From positions 310,001-374,000 of the forward strand of contig NZ_JOFS01000008.1 in NCBI RefSeq assembly GCF_000719285.1: 64,000 nucleotides of DNA. The letters run 5' to 3'. Under the pieces are notes generated by a model. The model ran no database searches and was not told where the DNA came from. It saw only the letters and a list, made by a program, of their open reading frames with translations. Below are positions 1-8,325 of the stretch, in pieces. The first letter of the stretch is position 1. Every line of letters starts with the position of its first letter. This DNA is from Streptomyces bicolor. GTDB lineage: Bacteria; Actinomycetota; Actinomycetes; Streptomycetales; Streptomycetaceae. The position numbers and the translations under genes are program-made.

Positions 1-833
1 CGTTCCCGGCTCGCCCCGATGAGGATCGGCCCCGCGGCCGTTCCCTCCACGACGGGTGAGGTCTGCAGCGCGGCCGAGTCGCTGGCCACGTCGGCCACGT
101 AGTCCGCGGCGTACACCTTGTGGCGCACCCGGCGCGGCAGGGGTTCGGTGACGAGGACGAAGCCGCGCCGGGGGAGGACGGGCAGCCGGACGCCCGCCAG
201 TGCGGCGAGCTCGCCGCCCCAGGTGCCGGCCGCGTTGATGACGGCCGGCGCGTGGATGTCGCCCCTGTCCGTGCGGACCCCGCGCACGGTGCCGTCCGGT
301 GCGCGCAGCACGTCGGTCACGGTGTGGCCGGTGAGCAGGCGGGCGGCGGAGGCGCGGAGCAGGTGGGCGGCGGCCAGGGCGGGCATGACCTGGGCGTCCT
401 GGGGGTAGTGGACGGCGCCGGGCAGGCCCGGGGCCAGGTGGGGTTCGAGGTCGTGGAGCCTGTCACCGGCCACCGGTTCGGCGGCGACCCCGGCGGCGCG
501 CTGTCCTTCGGCGAACCGCTCCAGCGCCACGAGCCCGTCGGGCGACGAGGCCACGACCACTCCCCCCTTGGGCTCGTACTCGACGGCGTCCCCGAACTCC
601 CGCGCCAGCTCGCCCCACAGCCGACCGGACAGCAGCGCCAGGTCCAGCTCCGGGCCCGGCTCCTTGTCGGAGACGAGGAGGTTGCCCTCGCCGGCCCCGG
701 TGGTGCCGCCGGCCACCGGGCCACGGTCCACGAGGATCACGTCGAGGCCCGCCCGGCCCGCGTACCACGCGCAGGCCGCGCCCACCATTCCGGCTCCGAC
801 GACCACGACATCGCAGGTCAGTCGCTTGCTCAC
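1..833 (-). CDS. FAD-dependent amine/amino-acid oxidase (DAO family), C-terminus outside window
   Basis: Likely oxidises an amine or amino acid using FAD; the substrate cannot be told from sequence. The N-terminus carries a dinucleotide-binding motif (VVVVGAGMVGAACAWY, about residues 9-24), then the ERxxxGG-like segment DRGPVAGGTTGAGEGN typical of glycine/D-amino-acid oxidases. I place the start at a GTG whose C is at 831 on the plus strand, because the beta-alpha-beta FAD motif begins only eight codons later. About 277 residues are present; family members are usually 370-450, so roughly the last quarter lies beyond base 1. It is transcribed towards the window edge, and no partner gene is visible. 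Confidence 0.85.
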   Translation of the reverse strand, partial: MSKRLTCDVVVVGAGMVGAACAWYAGRAGLDVILVDRGPVAGGTTGAGEGNLLVSDKEPGPELDLALLSGRLWGELAREFGDAVEYEPKGGVVVASSPDGLVALERFAEGQRAAGVAAEPVAGDRLHDLEPHLAPGLPGAVHYPQDAQVMPALAAAHLLRASAARLLTGHTVTDVLRAPDGTVRGVRTDRGDIHAPAVINAAGTWGGELAALAGVRLPVLPRRGFVLVTEPLPRRVRHKVYAADYVADVASDSAALQTSPVVEGTAAGPILIGASRE

Positions 834-910
834 ATCAGTACTATGTCACATGTCGCTAATGCTGGGAATGAGGGAGCATCAGCGATGCGGGCAGAGATCC
901 GGCCGCGCTG

Positions 911-951
911 ACGGGGCGCCGTCGGCGACCTGAACGCCGACGGTGCCCCGT
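911..951 (-). terminator. Strong hairpin terminator after the MmyB-like gene
   Basis: Two 17-base arms (911-927 and 935-951) pair with one G/T mismatch around a 7-base loop. The hairpin starts directly after the stop codon of the gene at 952-1614 in its reading direction, so it most likely ends that transcript and insulates the oxidase gene downstream. Confidence 0.75.
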
Positions 952-1614
952 TCAGTCCTCGGGGGTGGGCACGACTCTCAGGTGGCTCGCGGTGCGACGT
1001 ACCCCGCGGCCCCTGGGCCGGTCGCGGCGCGCCTCGCGCAGTACCAGGGTCAGCCGGGTGTAGCCCATCCCCTGAAGCGTCCTGGGCGTCTCGTCGACGA
1101 CCCGGCACTCGGTCGCGCCCCAGCGCGGGTCGGGGTGCAGCAACGGCCGTACGGCACCGTCCTGCACGACGGCTCGCTCGCCGACGGCGCGGATCCAGTG
1201 CGGCAGACCCTGCCGGTAGGCGGCCTCCATGATCGGGTCCTGGGCGATCTCCCGGCGGATGGCCTGCAGGCCGTGGTCGTGGCCGTGCCGCTCCACGGCG
1301 GCCGCGAAGTGGGCGAGCATCGGCAGGCACCAGCTGGACTCGTGCTCACCCAGGACCGTGCTCGCGTCCGGGTGGAAGAGCACGAACCTGAGGAAGTTGT
1401 CGTCGGGCATGGCCGTCGGATGCGGCCCCACACCGCGGAAAAGTGACGCGAAAGCGGTGTTCGCCAGAAGGACGTCCCAGCGGTGGTCGAGGATGACGGA
1501 CGGGAAGGGCACGGCCTCCACGAGAGCGCCGTAGTCCCGCAGATACGCCTGGGCCTCGCGGCTCTCGGGGACGGGCCGCGGCTCGAACCGCTGCCCACCT
1601 GCCTGATATGCCAT
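952..1614 (-). CDS. Orphan MmyB-type ligand-binding domain protein
   Basis: A 220-residue protein that resembles the PAS-like C-terminal ligand-binding domain of MmyB-family regulators. Supporting segments are the VPFPSVILDHRWDVLLANTA stretch (about 35-54), the NFLRFVLFHP segment (about 72-81) and the late ECRVVDETP region. In known MmyB regulators this domain follows an XRE helix-turn-helix; here no DNA-binding domain is present. It is divergent from an XRE regulator gene starting at 1838, so it may supply the sensory half in trans; this is inference. The ATG start is preceded by a purine-rich stretch (GAGGGG). The last 20 residues are basic and low complexity. A strong hairpin follows the stop. 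Confidence 0.7.
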   Translation of the reverse strand: MAYQAGGQRFEPRPVPESREAQAYLRDYGALVEAVPFPSVILDHRWDVLLANTAFASLFRGVGPHPTAMPDDNFLRFVLFHPDASTVLGEHESSWCLPMLAHFAAAVERHGHDHGLQAIRREIAQDPIMEAAYRQGLPHWIRAVGERAVVQDGAVRPLLHPDPRWGATECRVVDETPRTLQGMGYTRLTLVLREARRDRPRGRGVRRTASHLRVVPTPED

Positions 1615-1728
1615 CGGGAGGTCACCCCTCTTGCCTATGCGGCCTTCACGCGGCGCCTTGATCCTGCTGCCCGGTTCTCAGCCGTGTCAACTATCGTGGC
1701 ATTCCTTGGCTGTTGACGGCTGAAATTG

Positions 1729-1742
1729 GCCACAGTTGTGGC
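1729..1742. promoter_or_regulatory. Inverted repeat in the divergent intergenic region
   Basis: GCCACA-gt-TGTGGC lies in the 223-base space between the divergent MmyB-like and XRE genes. A second wider pair, GTCAAC (1686-1691) and GTTGAC (1712-1717), sits beside it. An operator for the XRE protein at 1838 is plausible. No convincing -35/-10 pair could be assigned. Confidence 0.35.
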
Positions 1743-1837
1743 GAGACCTGGATGTGAGTTCGAACCAGCGGGTAATCTCCACCAAGTTCACGGCAACCGC
1801 TTGTGAGAAGCCTGTGAGAGACGTAGGAGATCTGTCG

Positions 1838-2488
1838 GTGACGGATGGCTTCGAGGGTCCGGGCGTCACACCGACGGCTGTGCTGCCGGCCGTCGTCGCT
1901 CGTGTCGCCGCGCTCGCCGACCGGCTCGGCGTGCCGCACCCGGAGGTCTTCGACACCGGCCGCCTGTCTGTCGCCTCCGGCGTCCCGGAGCCCGTGGTCA
2001 AGGCCCTGCTGAGCGGCCGCCCGGCGGGCGAGCCGGACGTCCAGGCCCGGTTCCTGCAGCGCCTGGACCTGCTGCGCCGCACTCGCCTCAAGCCGAACGG
2101 CCGCAAGTACACCCAGCAGGAGATCGCCGACGGTGCGGGCATGTCGCGCCAGCAGGCGGGCGCGCTCATCAACGGCGACCGGCGTCCCACCATGGAGCAC
2201 TGCGACGCCATCCAGCGCTTCTTCCGGGTGCACGCCGGATTCCTCACGGCCGAGGACCCCGAGGCGCTCGCGGGCGCCCTCCAGCGCACCGAGCAGGATC
2301 TGCTGCAGAAGCTCGCCGAGCGCGAGGCGGCGCAGGCCGTCGAGGATCCGCTGGAGAAGCTCCTGCAGGACCACGGCGTGCGCGGAATCGCCTGGCGGGC
2401 CGCTCAACTGCCCACGGACCAGCACCGCGACAAGGTCGCCGAGTGGCTGGACATGCTCCTGGAGAGCGTCAAGCGGCCCGAGTCGTGA
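1838..2488 (+). CDS. XRE-family transcriptional regulator
   Basis: A 216-residue protein with a cro/C1-type helix-turn-helix: KYTQQEIADGAGMSRQQAGA followed by LINGDRRPTMEHCDAIQRFF (about residues 90-130). The N-terminal 80 residues are another small helical region, and the C-terminus is acidic and helical. I chose the GTG at 1838 because AGGAGA lies seven bases upstream; an in-frame GTG at 1814 has no such site. The stop overlaps possible starts of the next gene, an ImmA/IrrE metalloprotease. The pair is the classic repressor/antirepressor arrangement in which the protease cleaves or inactivates the XRE protein after a signal. What it controls is unknown. Confidence 0.85.
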   Translation: MTDGFEGPGVTPTAVLPAVVARVAALADRLGVPHPEVFDTGRLSVASGVPEPVVKALLSGRPAGEPDVQARFLQRLDLLRRTRLKPNGRKYTQQEIADGAGMSRQQAGALINGDRRPTMEHCDAIQRFFRVHAGFLTAEDPEALAGALQRTEQDLLQKLAEREAAQAVEDPLEKLLQDHGVRGIAWRAAQLPTDQHRDKVAEWLDMLLESVKRPES

Positions 2489-2508
2489 AGCGGGAGAACG
2501 GGAGACCT

Positions 2509-3051
2509 GTGGGCATCGGTAGGGAAATGCGCCGCCTGTGCGGCGAGTTGGTCGCGGAACTGAAGCTTCCCGCGCCCACGGCGCCCGAGAAGCTGTACGG
2601 CGCCCTGTGCGACGCGATGAGCAGACGCCGCGGCCGTCCCGTCCACTTCCGTACGTCCGCCTTCCCGGCCGGCACCGCCAGCGGACTGTGGCTCGACATG
2701 GCCGAGCAGGACCTCGTCGTGATCGAGGAACGCACCGCGCCCGAGCATCAGTTGGTGATCCTCGGCCACGAGCTGTGGCACATGCAGGCCGGCCACTCCA
2801 GCCACAGCATCGAAGGGGCCTCCGTGGCGGCCCGTCTCCTCGACGACAAGGCCGACCTGCGCTCGACGGTCCTGAGGGTCGCCGCCCGCAGCCACTTCGA
2901 CCAGGCCGAGGAGAAGGAGGCCGAGACCTTCGGCCTGCTGTTGGCCAGCAAGTGCCGCCCGTGGCTTGCGGTTTCTTCGGCGCGGGGACAGCGGGACCAC
3001 TTAGCGGGACGGATCGAGGCGTCACTGGGTTACCTGGGGCCACAGAGCTGA
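2509..3051 (+). CDS. ImmA/IrrE-family metallo-endopeptidase
   Basis: A predicted zinc metalloprotease with the HExxH motif HELWHMQAGH (about residue 85) and a downstream EEKEAETFG helix that would supply the third ligand. ImmA-type proteases cleave XRE repressors, and this gene directly follows one, so the XRE protein at 1838-2488 is the likely substrate. Two starts are possible: GTG at 2485, overlapping the previous stop, or GTG at 2509 with GGGAG five bases upstream; I prefer the latter. The length of 180 residues fits a stand-alone ImmA domain. It could alternatively act as the toxin of a toxin/antitoxin pair. Confidence 0.82.
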   Translation: MGIGREMRRLCGELVAELKLPAPTAPEKLYGALCDAMSRRRGRPVHFRTSAFPAGTASGLWLDMAEQDLVVIEERTAPEHQLVILGHELWHMQAGHSSHSIEGASVAARLLDDKADLRSTVLRVAARSHFDQAEEKEAETFGLLLASKCRPWLAVSSARGQRDHLAGRIEASLGYLGPQS

Positions 3052-3071
3052 CTCGGGCATGACGGCTTCAC

Positions 3072-3090
3072 GCGGGCGGGGGGCGCCCGT
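3072..3090. terminator. Short GC hairpin between convergent genes
   Basis: CGGGCG-ggggg-CGCCCG lies in the 62-base gap between the convergent protease and hydrolase genes, with flanking CACG/CGTG bases extending the stem. It could end transcription in both directions. There is no T-run, as is usual in Streptomyces. Confidence 0.4.
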
Positions 3091-3113
3091 GCTGTCGTCA
3101 GCGCCGCGTCGGG

Positions 3114-4265
3114 TCAGGTCGCGCTGCGTTCGCTCGCCTCCCGCAGATCCCGTTCCACCGCGCGCGTACGGGCGGTGTCCGGCTGCCCCGCCGCCGTGCC
3201 GGGCCGGCCCGCGCGCAGCAGTTGGCGCCAGTGCTCGCGGCTCCAGTCGGCTGGCGCGGTGGTGGTCGTGAACTCCTCGACCAGGGCGACGAAACGGGCG
3301 GGGTCGGTGTGGAACGGGAAGTGGCCCGCCCCCTCGAAGATCTCCAGCCGGCTCCCCGGCATGGCCTCGTGCGCCCCGTACGCGTGCCGCACCGGCACCA
3401 CGCTGTCCCGGTCGCCCCACAGCAGCATGGTCGGCATGCCCTCGGTCAGATAGCAGCGGTCCAGCATGGTGACCACCTGCCCGCGCCAGTCGACGACCGC
3501 CCGCAGGGTTCGGATGAAGGCGTTGCGCGAGGTCTCGTCGGGCAGCGCGTCGACGAGGGTGAGCAGTTCCGGCGCGTCCTGGCCGAGATCGGTGTCGAGG
3601 AGCCTCATCAACCGTACCGCCAGCCCGACTTGAAGGCGCATGCCCGGCAGCCGAAGCGTCGACAGCATGAGATGGGCGCCCGGCAGGGAGACCAGCCGCA
3701 GCACCGGGTTGACCTCGCGGCCCACCCCGCCCGCGCTGACCAGGACGAGCCGTTCGGTGCGCTCGGGGAACTGGTAGGCGAACTGCATCGCCACTCCGCC
3801 GCCCAGCGAGTGCCCGAGCAGCGTCGCCGACTCGATGCCGAGCGTGGTGAGCAGATCGCGTACGCCGTTCGCGTACGCGGCCACCGAGTAGTCGGCGCGC
3901 GGCTTGTCCGAGGCGCCGTGGCCGAGCAGGTCGGGGGCGATGACGGTGTGCGTGCGGGCGAGGTCGGGGATCAGCTCGGCCCAGGTGTCGGAGGAGTCGC
4001 CGATGCCGTGGATCAACACCAGCGCCGGCCCTTCGCCGGCCATCCGGAACGCCCGCCGATAGCCGTGCACCATGCGGTACTGCAACTCGAGTTCTCCGTC
4101 GCCCACCGGGCGCAGCCGTACGGCGCGCGCCGGGCGCGGTCCGTGGAAGTCGACCACGAAACTCGCCCCCGTTCCTGTCCCCGTTCCCTTGCCGCGAGTG
4201 CGGCCGAAAGCCCTTCCCTCCAGCGTAGGACGGCTTTCCCACAACGGATTTCGGGGAGGTTTCAC
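3114..4265 (-). CDS. Alpha/beta-fold hydrolase
   Basis: A 383-residue alpha/beta hydrolase. Visible features are the oxyanion segment LVLIHGIGDSSDTW (about 82-95), the nucleophile elbow GHSLGG with Ser153, the acid loop LLWGDRDSVVP with Asp287, and GAGHFPF with His315, so the full catalytic triad is present. A cap region lies between about residues 190 and 260. The substrate cannot be inferred; esterase, haloperoxidase-like and C-C hydrolase activities all share this fold. The GTG at 4265 coincides with its only good GGAGG, so a start about 37 codons later, near FVVDFHGPRP, may be the real one. Both neighbours appear to be separate units. Confidence 0.85.
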   Translation of the reverse strand: MKPPRNPLWESRPTLEGRAFGRTRGKGTGTGTGASFVVDFHGPRPARAVRLRPVGDGELELQYRMVHGYRRAFRMAGEGPALVLIHGIGDSSDTWAELIPDLARTHTVIAPDLLGHGASDKPRADYSVAAYANGVRDLLTTLGIESATLLGHSLGGGVAMQFAYQFPERTERLVLVSAGGVGREVNPVLRLVSLPGAHLMLSTLRLPGMRLQVGLAVRLMRLLDTDLGQDAPELLTLVDALPDETSRNAFIRTLRAVVDWRGQVVTMLDRCYLTEGMPTMLLWGDRDSVVPVRHAYGAHEAMPGSRLEIFEGAGHFPFHTDPARFVALVEEFTTTTAPADWSREHWRQLLRAGRPGTAAGQPDTARTRAVERDLREASERSAT

Positions 4266-4388
4266 CTCCGCTAAGCGGGCGAACGGAGGTGTGGGCGGGC
4301 CCGATTGTCAGTGGTGGGCGGCAAGCTGGAGGTGCGCCCTCATATGCGGGGCGTGACGCGATGACGCCGACTTGGGGAGAGCCGACCG

Positions 4389-4619
4389 ATGCCCACCGCC
4401 GTACTGACCGACCGCGAGCGCACCGCCGTCCAGGCCTATCTGCGGCTGTTGCACACCGTACGAGCCGCGTTCGACGGTCCCCCCGGCTCCCGGCGACCAC
4501 CGTTCGTCCCGCCCTCCGTCCTCGCCGAGGCGGAACAGGCCCTGGCCGACGCGGGACTGAGCGGCAACGAGGAGGAGTTCTTCCGGCTGCTGCAGACCTG
4601 GTGTCCCGCGGAGCCGTAG
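4389..4619 (+). CDS. Small conserved hypothetical protein
   Basis: A 76-residue soluble protein with no signal peptide or membrane segment. The sequence is predicted mostly helical with a central proline-rich linker (GPPGSRRPPFVPP, about 30-42). A GGGGAG site lies about ten bases before the ATG. It runs divergently from the hydrolase and converges on the phosphopantetheinyl transferase. I do not recognise a family; the clean codon bias and ribosome-binding site support it as a real gene. Confidence 0.65.
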   Translation: MPTAVLTDRERTAVQAYLRLLHTVRAAFDGPPGSRRPPFVPPSVLAEAEQALADAGLSGNEEEFFRLLQTWCPAEP

Positions 4620-4639
4620 GTGCCGTGCCGGACGAGGGC

Positions 4640-5320
4640 TCAGGTGTGCGGCACGCTCACCGCTGTCGCCACCAGTCCTCGGCGGACCGTCCACCGACCC
4701 TCGAAGAGGTCCACCCGGCGGTCACCCACCCACGGGCCGGGCACGAGCAGCCGCGCCCGGAAGCCGCCGAGGAACCGCTCACCGGGGTCGGCGAAGAATT
4801 CGATGTCGGCCTCGGTGAAGTCCAGCCACTTCCCGGTGAGGGGGAACCACGCCTTGTAGACGGACTCCTTCGCGCTGAACAGGAGCCGGTCCCAGTGGAC
4901 GACGGGGTGGTCGTCGGCCAGGCGGCGCAGCCGCTCCGCCTCGGCGGGCAGGGCGACGGCCGGCAGGACGCCCTGCGGGAGCGTCTGGTGGGGCTCGGCG
5001 TCGATGCCGAGGGAGGCGAGGTCGGTGGCGCGGACCAGGGCGGCGGCGTGGTAGCCGTCGCAGTGGGTCATGCTGCCGACCAGGCCGGCCGGCCAGCCGG
5101 GGGCGCCGCGTTCACCGGGCAGGATCGGCTGCGCCGGCACGCCGAGCTTCTCCATGGCACGTCGGGCGCAGGAGCGCACGACGGCGAACTCCCGGCGGCG
5201 CTTGCCGACCGCCCGGGCCACGACGGCCTCCTCCTCGGGGTACAGGGCCGTGTTCGGGGGCTCTTCGTCGCCGTACGCCTCCACGGTGACGACCACGTCC
5301 GGCAGCAGTTCCTCGATCAA
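4640..5320 (-). CDS. 4'-phosphopantetheinyl transferase, Sfp/EntD type
   Basis: Transfers the phosphopantetheine arm of coenzyme A to a conserved serine of carrier proteins, activating polyketide, peptide or fatty-acid synthases. The 226-residue protein shows GSMTHCDGYHAA (about 82-93), the metal-binding LGIDAEP with Asp107 and Glu109, and FSAKESVYKAW with Lys151 and Glu152, the three signature motifs of Sfp-type enzymes. The start is a TTG at 5320 overlapping the upstream stop (TTGA), so translation is coupled to the metallophosphoesterase. No synthase genes are nearby, so it probably serves pathways elsewhere. The same pairing of genes is known in Streptomyces coelicolor. Confidence 0.92.
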   Translation of the reverse strand: MIEELLPDVVVTVEAYGDEEPPNTALYPEEEAVVARAVGKRRREFAVVRSCARRAMEKLGVPAQPILPGERGAPGWPAGLVGSMTHCDGYHAAALVRATDLASLGIDAEPHQTLPQGVLPAVALPAEAERLRRLADDHPVVHWDRLLFSAKESVYKAWFPLTGKWLDFTEADIEFFADPGERFLGGFRARLLVPGPWVGDRRVDLFEGRWTVRRGLVATAVSVPHT

Positions 5321-6177
5321 CGGGGCCCGTCCTCCCTGGGCAGAATCCGGCGCAGGCGTCCCGGCGGGTCCGGTCGCTTTCGCCACTCCCGGGGGTACCC
5401 CACCGACACCTCCTCGAAGCGGACGCCCTCGTGCCAGGTGGTGCGCGGGATGTGGAGGTGGCCGTACACCATGGTCTCCACGCGGAACCTGCGGTGCCAT
5501 TGGGCGGTCAGCCGGGTGCCGCACCACATGGCGAACTCGGGGTACCACAGGACGTCCGTGGGGTGGCGGTCCAGCGGGTAGTGGTTGACGAGGACCGTGG
5601 GAAGGTCCTCGGGCAGTGCGGCGAGCCGGCGCTCGGTCTCGGCGACCCGGGCCTCGCACCAGGCCTCCCGGGACGGGTACGGGTCCGGGTGCAGCAGGAA
5701 CTCGTCGTTGCACACGATCCCGGTGCCGTGCGCGTACCTCAGTCCCTCCTCCTTGGTGGTGCAGCCGGAGGGCAGGAAGGAGTAGTCGTAGAGCAGGAAC
5801 AGCGGTGCGACGGCCACCGGGCCGCCGGGGCCGTCCCAGACGGGGTAGGGGTCCTCGGGGGTGGTCACGCCCAGTTCCCGGCACAGGTCGACGAGGTGCT
5901 CGTAGCGGGCGACGCCGCGCAGGGTGACGGAGTCCTTCGGGTGGGTCCACAGTTCGTGGTTGCCCGGCGCCCAGACGACCTTGCGGAAACGGCCGGCGAG
6001 TGTCTCGAGGGCCCAGCGGATGTCGGCCACGGTCTCGGCGACGTCACCGGCGACGAGCAGCCAGTCGTCGTCCGAGCCGGGACGCATCTTCTCGACGAGG
6101 GCGCGGTTCTCCTCGTAACCGATGTGCAGGTCACTGATGGCCAGCAGCTGTCCGGCACCGCCGGCCGTCGACGTCAC
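5317..6177 (-). CDS. Calcineurin-like metallophosphoesterase
   Basis: A 286-residue cytosolic phosphoesterase with the full metal-binding set: SDLHIG near the N-terminus, AGDV, GNHELW, VNHYPL and GHLHIPR near the C-terminus. These coordinate a two-metal centre; the substrate is unknown. I chose the GTG at 6177, preceded by a GGAAGGGGCGAGG stretch; a longer reading adds 14 unlikely residues. It is the first gene of a two-gene unit with the phosphopantetheinyl transferase, overlapping it by four bases, which may hint at a role in carrier-protein or CoA metabolism, though that is only inference. Confidence 0.88.
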   Translation of the reverse strand: MTSTAGGAGQLLAISDLHIGYEENRALVEKMRPGSDDDWLLVAGDVAETVADIRWALETLAGRFRKVVWAPGNHELWTHPKDSVTLRGVARYEHLVDLCRELGVTTPEDPYPVWDGPGGPVAVAPLFLLYDYSFLPSGCTTKEEGLRYAHGTGIVCNDEFLLHPDPYPSREAWCEARVAETERRLAALPEDLPTVLVNHYPLDRHPTDVLWYPEFAMWCGTRLTAQWHRRFRVETMVYGHLHIPRTTWHEGVRFEEVSVGYPREWRKRPDPPGRLRRILPREDGPR

Positions 6178-6435
6178 CCCTCGCCCCTTCCGATCACCCG
6201 AAGGACTCCACCAGACCACATCGCGGTGCGCAGGTACAAGGCGGGATCACGTCGGCATGATCGGGAAATCCGTAACACGTACGTTGCACGCGGCACCCTT
6301 TGAAAGCCGTATGATCGCCCCAACACCACCGCCTTGAACGTCCCTTCGCACGGGGCGATTTGGTGTCCCTCCATTCACCCTGCCCGGGCACGGGCCTGCT
6401 TCGCCCTGCCCGCGAACCCGAAAGGACGGCCCTGC
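6178..6435. other. Divergent intergenic region before the ATP-grasp gene
   Basis: This 258-base space separates the phosphoesterase and ATP-grasp genes and should hold both promoters. TTGCAC (6283-6288) and TATGAT (6310-6315) are promoter-like but their 21-base spacing is too long for a confident call. I see no palindrome or clear structured leader. Confidence 0.3.
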
Positions 6436-7569
6436 ATGGTCTCTCGCGTACGCGTCTGGCTCAACCGCACGTACGCGGAGAACGTGTTCTTCATGGATCA
6501 GCTGCGGAGAAATCCCAGCGATCGGGCCGTCGAGATCCATGCGACGCACGGGGACGCCGACTCGCCCGTGCTGGCCGCCGCCGACACGGCCGACCTGGAG
6601 CCGGAGGGCCTGTCCCCGGCCGGGTATGTCGAGTACGCGCTCGACCAGTGCCGGCGCCGCGGTATCGACGTCTTCGTGCCCCGGATGCACCAGTCGGCGA
6701 TCGTCGCGCACCGCGCGGATTTCGAGGCGGCGGGTACGGCGCTGCTGGCGCCGCCGCCGGAGGCCGTGGCGGTCTTCCAGGACAAGGTGATCGCGTACGA
6801 GGCCGTGCAGGCGATCGGGGTGCCGGTGCCGCCGTGGTGGCGGGTGCGTACCGCCGACGAACTCGTGGCGGCCGTCGAGGAGTTGGAGGCGGACGGGTAC
6901 AAGGCCTGCTTCAAGCCGGCGTCCGGTGCGGGCGGGGTGGGCTTCCGGGTCATCACGCGCTCCCCCTTCTCGCTGCTGCACCTCAACGGGTTCCCAACCC
7001 CGTATGTGCAGCTGGACCTCGTGGTGGACGCGTTGCGACGGGCCGACGAGTCGGTGGACTGGCTGGTCATGCCGCGTCTTGAGCAGCCGGAGGTGTCGGT
7101 GGACTGCCTCACCGGTCCGGACAACCGGGTGCGCCTGGCGATCGGCCGGGTCAAGAACGGCCGCCGTCGCGGGTTCACACTGCAGGAGCAGTGGCTGGAG
7201 CCGGCGCGGCTGATCGCGGAGGGGTTCGGGCTGCACTACCTGTCCAACATCCAGTTCCGGATGTTCGGTGAGAGGCCGGTGCTGATGGATGTGAACACGC
7301 GTCCGGCCGGTGGGTTGCATCAGCTGTCGCTGTGCGGGGTCAATGTGCCTTGGCTGGCGGTGCAGTTGGCGCTCGGGGAGGATCCGGGGGACGTGGCGCC
7401 GCCGTTCCTGGGGCAGGACTACACGGTCGTCTCCGGGCCGCGGCCACTGAGGCCCGTCTCCATTCCGCAGCAGCGGACGGAGATCGAGGAGCCCTTGCTG
7501 CCGGCGGTACCGGCACCTGCGGCCGTTGACTCGGTCGACAGTGGGGCGGCTCAGGTGCTGCCGCTCTAG
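6436..7569 (+). CDS. ATP-grasp domain ligase-like protein
   Basis: A 377-residue protein with an ATP-grasp fold, which activates a carboxylate as an acyl-phosphate and joins it to an amine or thiol. The glycine-rich ATP loop is KPASGAGGVGF (160-170), the nucleotide-contact segment is FQDK (about 114-117), and the metal-binding DVNTRPAGGLHQ lies near residue 285. The last 40 residues are proline/alanine-rich and probably disordered. The ATG at 6436 follows AAAGGAC. The gene stands alone, with no acceptor or carrier-protein gene nearby, so the substrate cannot be proposed. Orphan ATP-grasp enzymes of this type are widespread in Streptomyces. Confidence 0.82.
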   Translation: MVSRVRVWLNRTYAENVFFMDQLRRNPSDRAVEIHATHGDADSPVLAAADTADLEPEGLSPAGYVEYALDQCRRRGIDVFVPRMHQSAIVAHRADFEAAGTALLAPPPEAVAVFQDKVIAYEAVQAIGVPVPPWWRVRTADELVAAVEELEADGYKACFKPASGAGGVGFRVITRSPFSLLHLNGFPTPYVQLDLVVDALRRADESVDWLVMPRLEQPEVSVDCLTGPDNRVRLAIGRVKNGRRRGFTLQEQWLEPARLIAEGFGLHYLSNIQFRMFGERPVLMDVNTRPAGGLHQLSLCGVNVPWLAVQLALGEDPGDVAPPFLGQDYTVVSGPRPLRPVSIPQQRTEIEEPLLPAVPAPAAVDSVDSGAAQVLPL

Positions 7570-7632
7570 AGTTATTGGCCGGTATGGATCAATCTCGGCG
7601 CTGTGCAGATCGACGTCGGACGGCATGATCTT

Positions 7633-7664
7633 GAATCCTCCCCTCCCCGAGGGGAGGGGATTCC
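7633..7664 (-). repeat. Subterminal hairpin of the decayed IS200/IS605-type element
   Basis: CCCCTCCCC (7640-7648) pairs with GGGGAGGGG (7651-7659), with AAT/ATT extending the stem after a small bulge. It sits just beyond the stop of the tnpB relic, where right-end hairpins and the 3' end of the guide (omega) RNA lie in IS200/IS605 elements. It could also act as a terminator. Confidence 0.55.
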
Positions 7665-7668
7665 TGGC

Positions 7669-8325
7669 TCAAGCCGCCTGACGGAGCAGCGCCCCGTCAG
7701 GTCTTACGCCCTCGACACCAGCTGGGTTGAGACCAGCCCGGACGAGCATCACGCGCGCGGAGTTCTTGTCCCTCGGGGAGACGGCTCCGCAAGCCGTGCA
7801 GGTATAGATGCGTTCCGACAGCGGCAGTGCGTGCTTGGCTCTCGCTCCGCAGTTTCCGCAGTCCATCGTGGTGTGCTTGGGGTGTACCAGGCGAACGTCT
7901 CGCCCGTGCTTGCGGCCCATCTCGATCAGGGCAACGCGCAGGAGTTTGGCCTCGCGGTACCCCTTCGAGGCGGCCTGCCCCTTCTTCGGCTTCCTGCGGG
8001 CCATCATCCGGTCGTATCGAGACAGCTTCGCCATGGCCTTCCTCCCGTGCTGGGCATGGGGAAGGTCGTGGGTGTCGCTGGTAGTGGTGGCGGTCTCCTT
8101 CACGCCCCAGTCGATACCGATCGCGCGTCCGGTCTCAGCGAGCGGCTGGACCTCGGCGAGAACAACGAAACTCGCATACCAATGTCCGACGCTGTCCTGG
8201 TAGACACGCACGCTGGACGGCTCGGCGGGCAGATTCCGCGACCACACCACGGTCAGCATGATGCCGCCCGCGAGGTGCAGCCGCCCGAGCAACTGGCAGT
8301 TCACGTCGATCACGGCCGGGTTCAC
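7669..8325 (-). pseudogene. tnpB: TnpB-like relic, N-terminally truncated with internal deletion
   Basis: TnpB is the RNA-guided nuclease of IS200/IS605-type transposons. Here 218 residues remain of a family that is usually about 380-420. RuvC-I is intact (GIDWGVKETATTTSD), as are the zinc finger (CGNCG and CTACG) and RuvC-III (SPRDKNSARVM). However KGYREAK runs directly into ALIEMGRKHGRDVRLVHP, so the stretch that normally holds the RuvC-II glutamate is missing without breaking the frame. The N-terminal wedge/REC region is also gone. It should be catalytically dead. No tnpA transposase is present. The frame stays open, so expression of a remnant cannot be excluded. Confidence 0.8.

Noticed and set aside
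3114..7569. A natural-product cluster built around the phosphopantetheinyl transferase and ATP-grasp gene
   Set aside because: No synthase, carrier protein, precursor peptide or resistance gene lies nearby; such transferases are often encoded alone.
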